Source: Flavobacteriales bacterium UBA7382 (GTDB taxonomy: Bacteria; Bacteroidota; Bacteroidia; Flavobacteriales_D; Sanyastnellaceae). Taken from it: DNA of 9,644 nt. Below are positions 6,259 to 9,644 of this stretch, piece after piece (the first letter of the stretch is position 1; each line of letters opens with the position of its first letter). The position numbers and the translations under genes are program-made. The stretch is taken from NCBI GenBank assembly GCA_002469765.1, contig DKNS01000133.1, positions 1 through 9,644 of the forward strand, given 5' to 3'. The notes under the pieces were generated by a model. It had not been told where the DNA came from. It searched no databases and was given only the letters and a program-made list of their open reading frames with translations.

Positions 6259-7356
6259 TCAGCCTCCCAGCAAGCCCAAGAACACGAGCAAATCTGAGAC
6301 AGTCACCGCACCATCGGCATCCAAATCGCCCTCAGGACATCCCAGGCATCCGTATTGGCTCAGCAATTGCAGGAAATCGTCGATGGTGAACACGCCGTCA
6401 CCGTTGTAATCTCCTGCGTACAGACAAGCCTCAGGATTAGCCACAGTTGCTTCGGGATTGAACGTGTACGACGATTCGTCAGTGCAACCGGTGACCAGCA
6501 GGTTGTCGTTGTCGAAAGCCAATCCCTCCGCCATTTCCAGGGCCGTCCCGTCTTCTGTCAAGACAAGCAAATTGACGGTGCCGTGAAATTGTGAAGGGTC
6601 GGTCACCGTGAATTGTCCCAACAGAGACAAGCCGCTGTGCTCGGGCCAATTTCCCAGCATCACGTCGTGCCCAAAAAAGGCCCCGCCAATGGAATCGTTC
6701 AATGCAATCTGACCTGGCTCCTGAGATTCTTCCCAATCATAATCCCCCGTCACTTGGGTCATGGACGTGTTCATGCTCCACTCGTCCAGCCACCCCAACT
6801 CAATCCCGGCAGAAAACCAGGTTGAGTATGCATTTGCGGGAAAAAAATTGTCAAACAAAGGCTGGTAATCCGACAAGAGCGTCGTGCCCGTGACCCCGCC
6901 AAATCCATAAAACTCCCCCGCTGTGTTGAGCTCGAGCGGCCGCTCGTCGTCGCCGAACATCGCCAGCACCCTGTCACTGGGCTCACTCAAGACGGCATAC
7001 AGCCTGTACGTGACCGCCCCAACAGGCAGGGCCCCTGCCAATCCTGCAAGCTCATTGTCGTGCACGGCCACCTCCACCAAGCCCACCCCGAGCACGTAGC
7101 CTGACGACATGGGCAGCCAGGTTCCCGGACATTGTATCCCCATATGAGGAATGTAGGCCAGAACATCTGCAACATCCACCGTACCAGATCCGTCGACGTC
7201 GGGCTCGCCTCCTTCCAAGCCGTAATCACCCAGCACGTGCAACCACGTGTTGGCCCCGACTACATTGTCCCCGTCGTGGTCGAACACGTCGCATGGTGTT
7301 TGAGCGTGCATTTGACCCACGAGAAGGGCCAGCAGGAAAGGAAGCGTCTTCAGCAT
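6259..7356 (-). CDS. Secreted protein with dockerin-like EF-hand pairs at both ends
   Basis: A 365-residue exported protein. Residues 1-19 are a signal peptide (MLKTLPFLLALLVGQMHAQ). A first EF-hand pair follows, DHDGDNVVGANTW (26-38, degenerate) and DVDGSGTVDVAD (53-64). Residues 80-289 form a mostly beta domain with TYRLYAVLSEPSDRVLAMFG, a pattern I associate with uncharacterised secreted proteins of Bacteroidota and Planctomycetes (TWRVYA...D.V.AVFG type). Then comes CTDESSYTFNPEATVANPEA followed by CLY (291-313), the Bacteroidota CTD...YNP...CLY motif. The protein ends in a second pair, DYNGDGVFTIDD (316-327) and DLDADGAVTVSD (344-355), with helices and a CLGC between. The frame is open upstream to 7758, but those residues overlap the barrel gene and lack a signal peptide, so ATG 7356 is preferred. 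Likely calcium-stabilised and extracellular; function unknown. No T9SS tail is seen. It lies 64 bp downstream of the barrel gene on the same strand. Confidence 0.82.
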   Translation of the reverse strand: MLKTLPFLLALLVGQMHAQTPCDVFDHDGDNVVGANTWLHVLGDYGLEGGEPDVDGSGTVDVADVLAYIPHMGIQCPGTWLPMSSGYVLGVGLVEVAVHDNELAGLAGALPVGAVTYRLYAVLSEPSDRVLAMFGDDERPLELNTAGEFYGFGGVTGTTLLSDYQPLFDNFFPANAYSTWFSAGIELGWLDEWSMNTSMTQVTGDYDWEESQEPGQIALNDSIGGAFFGHDVMLGNWPEHSGLSLLGQFTVTDPSQFHGTVNLLVLTEDGTALEMAEGLAFDNDNLLVTGCTDESSYTFNPEATVANPEACLYAGDYNGDGVFTIDDFLQLLSQYGCLGCPEGDLDADGAVTVSDLLVFLGLLGG

Positions 7357-7420
7357 TGACGCGCAATTTAACCAGGAGACGCAATTCATCGCACGCCCCC
7401 AGCCGCCCTTGAACCTGGTG

Positions 7421-8005
7421 TCAGGGTTTTGAAGCAGCCTCGTCGGCCTTGAAAACCCATCCCAAGCGCAAGCCGCCAGATGCCCTAAATCCTTGGGGTG
7501 GCGGATACAGCACCGTCGATTCTGCGTACACACCGGGATAGTTGTCGTCGGCCCATGTCGTTCCCATGTACATGTCCAAGGCCAAGCGCCCCAGGCACTT
7601 TTGCCACCCCGCGTGCAGAGAAGCGCCGTTGGCTGACCATTTGTGTCGGCCCAAGCCATCCGGCTCTTCCAATTTGTAATTGGCAAACCCAAAGAAGCCC
7701 CCGAGAGAGGCATACACCCCGGAGAGGCCTTCAGCGCCTGTCGGATACCACCGGACAAAAGGCTCCACGATCAACCCGCGCTTTTGGGCGTTTTGAGACA
7801 TGAACCACGACTGCCCCTCAAGGAAGACCTCACGTGACAGCAAATCCACTTCTGCACCTGCAGAGAACGCGCTGCTCAGGCGGTGTTCCACCGAGATGCC
7901 ATGGCGTCCCAAAACCAGATCCGTGAGGCTGCCTTTGACTGCAGTTTGGCCCAAGCTTGACAAGACGGTCAGGAGCCCCAACAGCAAGAAAAGAAGATGT
8001 TTCAT
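7421..8005 (-). CDS. Small outer-membrane beta-barrel protein (DUF3575-like)
   Basis: A 194-residue protein with a clear signal peptide (MKHLLFLLLGLLTVLSSLGQ). The rest reads as alternating amphipathic strands with barrel-like features: TDLVLGRHGISVEHRLSSAF, FSAGAEVDLLS, GLIVEPFVRWYPTG, VYASLGGFFGFANYKL, LHAGWQKCLGRLALDMYMG and ASGGLRLGWVF. The pattern 'G(I)SVEHRLS..FS.GAE' followed by a 'PFVRWYP' strand resembles DUF3575 and other 8-strand outer-membrane proteins of Bacteroidota. The C-terminal tail KADEAASKP is polar. An in-frame ATG at 8152 would add 49 residues lying inside the flavodoxin gene; ATG 8005 gives a proper signal peptide and a 13-bp gap after the flavodoxin stop. Probably co-transcribed with flavodoxin. 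Role unknown. Confidence 0.72.
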   Translation of the reverse strand: MKHLLFLLLGLLTVLSSLGQTAVKGSLTDLVLGRHGISVEHRLSSAFSAGAEVDLLSREVFLEGQSWFMSQNAQKRGLIVEPFVRWYPTGAEGLSGVYASLGGFFGFANYKLEEPDGLGRHKWSANGASLHAGWQKCLGRLALDMYMGTTWADDNYPGVYAESTVLYPPPQGFRASGGLRLGWVFKADEAASKP

Positions 8006-8018
8006 GATGTAACTACGT

Positions 8019-8588
8019 TTAATTCTCCTGATTGGTATGCGCAACACCGCATCGCTGCAAGGCGAGTTCGCCTGCGGTTTCCAAATCAGACAGCACCAAC
8101 CGCACCCAACGCTCACAACGCTCTTGGGTGAGCTCGTATTGGTTGTCTTCATCCAAAGCCAAACCGTAAAATTCGTTGTCGTTTTTCAATGCACGAGACT
8201 TTTGGAATTGGTAGCCCTCCGTGGGCCAAAAACCAATGAGTGTCGCGCCACTTTCCAACAGAGATTGTGCAAGGATGCCCACCCCATCGATGAACCACTC
8301 GTCGTACCCCCACTGATCACCAAGGCCAAACAAGGCCACCGTCTTTCCCTTAAAATCCAACTTTTTAAAGTGGTCAAAGTACGCTTCCCAATCGCTTTGC
8401 AATTCACCGTAGTACCACGTCGGAACACCCAAGATGAATACCTCGTGATCCAACCAATCGGCGTCGGTCAGTTCAGCGATCACTTTGTCCTCCACCCGGA
8501 TTTGCTGTTGTTCAAAAAGGGGCATAAGAATATTTTGAACCACATGGTGTGTCTTTTGGGTGTCAGAGCCGTAATACAATCGAATCAT
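8019..8588 (-). CDS. fldA: Long-chain flavodoxin
   Basis: A 189-residue cytoplasmic FMN electron carrier that can stand in for ferredoxin, typically when iron is short. The FMN phosphate loop is GSDTQKT (7-13; usual form GTDTGNT, so QK replaces GN). The 50s loop is GVPTWYYGELQSDW (54-67), with W58 expected to stack on the flavin. The 90s loop is FGLGDQWGYDEWFIDGVG (87-104), with Y95 as the other stacking aromatic. The extra segment about 121-145 (FWPTEGYQFQKSRALKN) marks the long-chain class. The frame opens upstream to ATG 8777, but the 63 extra residues are unlike flavodoxin and cross a strong hairpin, so ATG 8588 is the start. The C-terminal tail (LALQRCGVAHTNQEN) is slightly longer than usual. 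It is the first gene of a likely operon with the barrel gene. I see no DtxR-type box in front of it. Confidence 0.94.
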   Translation of the reverse strand: MIRLYYGSDTQKTHHVVQNILMPLFEQQQIRVEDKVIAELTDADWLDHEVFILGVPTWYYGELQSDWEAYFDHFKKLDFKGKTVALFGLGDQWGYDEWFIDGVGILAQSLLESGATLIGFWPTEGYQFQKSRALKNDNEFYGLALDEDNQYELTQERCERWVRLVLSDLETAGELALQRCGVAHTNQEN

Positions 8589-8613
8589 GCATGCGTGGTA
8601 TGTGAGGAAAGAA

Positions 8614-8638
8614 ATGGGTGGGCACTTGGCCCACCCAT
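8614..8638 (-). terminator. GC-rich hairpin, terminator-like, 25 bp before flavodoxin
   Basis: On the minus strand a perfect 10-bp stem (ATGGGTGGGC / GCCCACCCAT) closes a 5-base loop, followed by TTCTTTCC, an imperfect U-tract. The plus-strand sense is not followed by T's. It could end transcripts coming from the GH30 side, end a small RNA made from the gap, or act as an attenuator in the flavodoxin leader. Confidence 0.48.
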
Positions 8639-8767
8639 CAAACTGACTTGGACTTGTGAAACCTGCTGATGTCCGCGGAGCTGCGTTCAGCTGCCGCAAT
8701 TGAAACCGATAACCGACAATCTCATGTCCTTGCCGATTCAAATTTCTCGCAGCCACCCAGAAATGAA

Positions 8768-8824
8768 CATCCCTCATTCAGGTTATTTTGAACGATTCTA
8801 AATAAATACCCCAAATGAGGGATG
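8768..8824. repeat. 11-bp perfect inverted repeat around a 35-bp AT-rich spacer
   Basis: CATCCCTCATT (8768-8778) is the exact reverse complement of AATGAGGGATG (8814-8824). The 35-bp spacer is AT-rich. The repeat begins 37 bp past the GH30 stop. It may be a large-loop 3'-end structure for GH30, or paired binding sites for a promoter in the spacer. No ORF I trust overlaps it; the rest of 8589-8861 holds no recognisable gene apart from the hairpin at 8614-8638. Confidence 0.45.
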
Positions 8825-8861
8825 GCCACGAGGTGATCGGCCTGTTCTCGGGCAAGTGCAA

Positions 8862-9644
8862 TCAGTATACAAGCGTCTGCATGGCATGAGGCAAAATGTC
8901 CACATGTACTTCCTTATCACCCACCACTAGGGCGTAAGCCATGGGGTTGTCGGTTCGATTCATCACCACCGTCACAAGTTCCCCTGAGGGATTCTCAAAC
9001 GTGGTGCTCTCCAAGGTGCTCCGGCTTGCAGACGTGCTGACGCGGCGCGCCCCCGGCTTGATGAACTTGGAGAAGTGGCCGATGTAATGGTACGTTGGAG
9101 TCAGAATCAGCTCGTCCGTTTGAGTGTCCCCATGAATGGGGGCAAAACAGAAATTCTGCACGTGGTTGGGCCCTCCCCGTTCGTCCAACAAGATGTTCCA
9201 ATCGGTCCACCCGACTGTGCCGCTGTTGAAGTCGTGGATCATGCTGTTGCCGTAGCGCTCAGCGTTGGACCAACGTTCGTAATGCTGGTTGTCAAATCCT
9301 TCTTGGCACCCTTCGGTGAAGAGCAGCTTCTTGTCGGGGTACGACTCTTGGATCAGCTTGAGGTTGTCGTATTTGGGTGATCCGCCCGTCCACGTTTCGT
9401 ACCAGTGGAACCCTGTGCCCCAGGCGTATGAAGCGGCCAAAGAGTCTTCAAAAATGGTGTTGGCCCTGTGCGTGATGAGGTCACGGTTGTGGTCCCACAC
9501 CACAATATTCTTGTCCCCATAGCCTGCCTTTGCCATGGCTGGCCCCAAGTGAAACTTCAAAAAGTCACGCTCTTCCTCCGCCGTGTAGATGCAAGATTCC
9601 CAGCGCTGGGTCGCCATCGGCTCGTTCTGGATGGTCACCCCCCA
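8862..9644 (-). CDS. GH30-family glycoside hydrolase, N-terminal part beyond window
   Basis: The C-terminal 260 residues of a glycoside hydrolase family 30 enzyme (glucosylceramidase/beta-1,6-glucanase-like, retaining mechanism). The visible part opens with WGVTIQNEP, where E8 (window numbering) is the expected acid/base, followed by WESCIYTAEEERDFLKFHLG, a typical GH30 block. The nucleophile is the Glu in LLFTEGCQEG (E111). TVGWTDWNILLDERGGPNHV and YHYIGHFSKFIKPGARRVST are typical of the barrel end and the C-terminal beta-sandwich, and the chain ends IQTL-like with MQTLVY. Reading continues to the window edge; the GTG at 9638 lies inside the catalytic block and is not the start. The missing N-terminal half should hold the signal peptide and the first part of the barrel. 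No T9SS tail follows. Substrate unresolved: beta-1,6-glucan and beta-glucosides are both plausible. Confidence 0.92.
   Translation of the reverse strand, partial: WGVTIQNEPMATQRWESCIYTAEEERDFLKFHLGPAMAKAGYGDKNIVVWDHNRDLITHRANTIFEDSLAASYAWGTGFHWYETWTGGSPKYDNLKLIQESYPDKKLLFTEGCQEGFDNQHYERWSNAERYGNSMIHDFNSGTVGWTDWNILLDERGGPNHVQNFCFAPIHGDTQTDELILTPTYHYIGHFSKFIKPGARRVSTSASRSTLESTTFENPSGELVTVVMNRTDNPMAYALVVGDKEVHVDILPHAMQTLVY

Noticed and set aside
6259..7356. Cellulosome component
   Set aside because: EF-hand dockerin-like repeats alone are widespread in secreted proteins; no cohesin, scaffoldin or catalytic domain is seen here.
7357..7758. Upstream extension of the double-dockerin gene
   Set aside because: It overlaps the barrel gene in another frame, is Trp/Arg/Cys-rich, and hides an otherwise perfect signal peptide at ATG 7356.
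8019..8588. Nitrogen-fixation flavodoxin (NifF)
   Set aside because: No nif or fix genes are nearby, and the sequence fits general long-chain flavodoxins.
8589..8777. 63-residue extension of flavodoxin, or a separate small gene
   Set aside because: Flavodoxins start directly at the first beta strand (MIRLYYGS); the extension is unlike any family I know and crosses a strong hairpin.
9636..9638. GTG as the start of the GH30 gene
   Set aside because: It falls inside the conserved block WGVTIQNEP, which is mid-protein in this family, and the frame is open to the window edge.

Overview
The window looks like chromosomal DNA from a fairly GC-rich, free-living, probably marine member of the Bacteroidota. 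Four things point there. One protein ends in a type IX secretion (T9SS) type A sorting domain. The TonB-dependent receptor carries the N-terminal carboxypeptidase-regulatory-like domain usual in this phylum. A CTD...YNP...ACLY-type motif sits in another secreted protein. One promoter matches the phylum-specific TTG-N19-TAnnTTTG form exactly. I see no rRNA, tRNA, insertion sequence, phage gene or CRISPR array.

Left part (1-3734): cytidine deaminase (cdd, +) converges on a DtxR/MntR-type metal-responsive repressor (-). The repressor is divergent from a TonB-dependent outer-membrane receptor (+). The 98-bp gap between repressor and receptor holds a perfect 8-bp-arm inverted repeat lying exactly between the -33 and -7 boxes of the receptor promoter, and a second 12-bp palindrome beside the repressor's own -7-like box. 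The simplest reading is a metal-controlled uptake unit: the repressor, when loaded with metal, shuts off the receptor and perhaps itself.

Middle part (3747-7356): three secreted proteins. A Cys-rich protein with a MopE-like calcium motif and two dockerin-like EF-hand repeats (-) is divergent from a secreted CotH-family kinase with a T9SS tail (+). The kinase converges on a protein (-) with dockerin-like EF-hand pairs at both ends. The two dockerin-like proteins have very similar C-terminal tails although the genes are about 2.5 kb apart.

Right part (7421-9644): a small outer-membrane beta-barrel protein and a long-chain flavodoxin sit upstream of the double-dockerin gene on the minus strand. 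Flavodoxin, barrel and double-dockerin genes (gaps of 13 and 64 bp) could form one operon. Upstream is a gene-poor stretch with a GC-rich hairpin and an 11-bp-arm inverted repeat. The window ends inside a GH30 glycoside hydrolase (-), cut off at its N-terminal side.

I do not see a clearly new multi-gene system. The best leads are the metal-repressor operator/promoter arrangement, the Cys-rich/MopE/dockerin protein beside a secreted kinase, and the paired dockerin-like tails.
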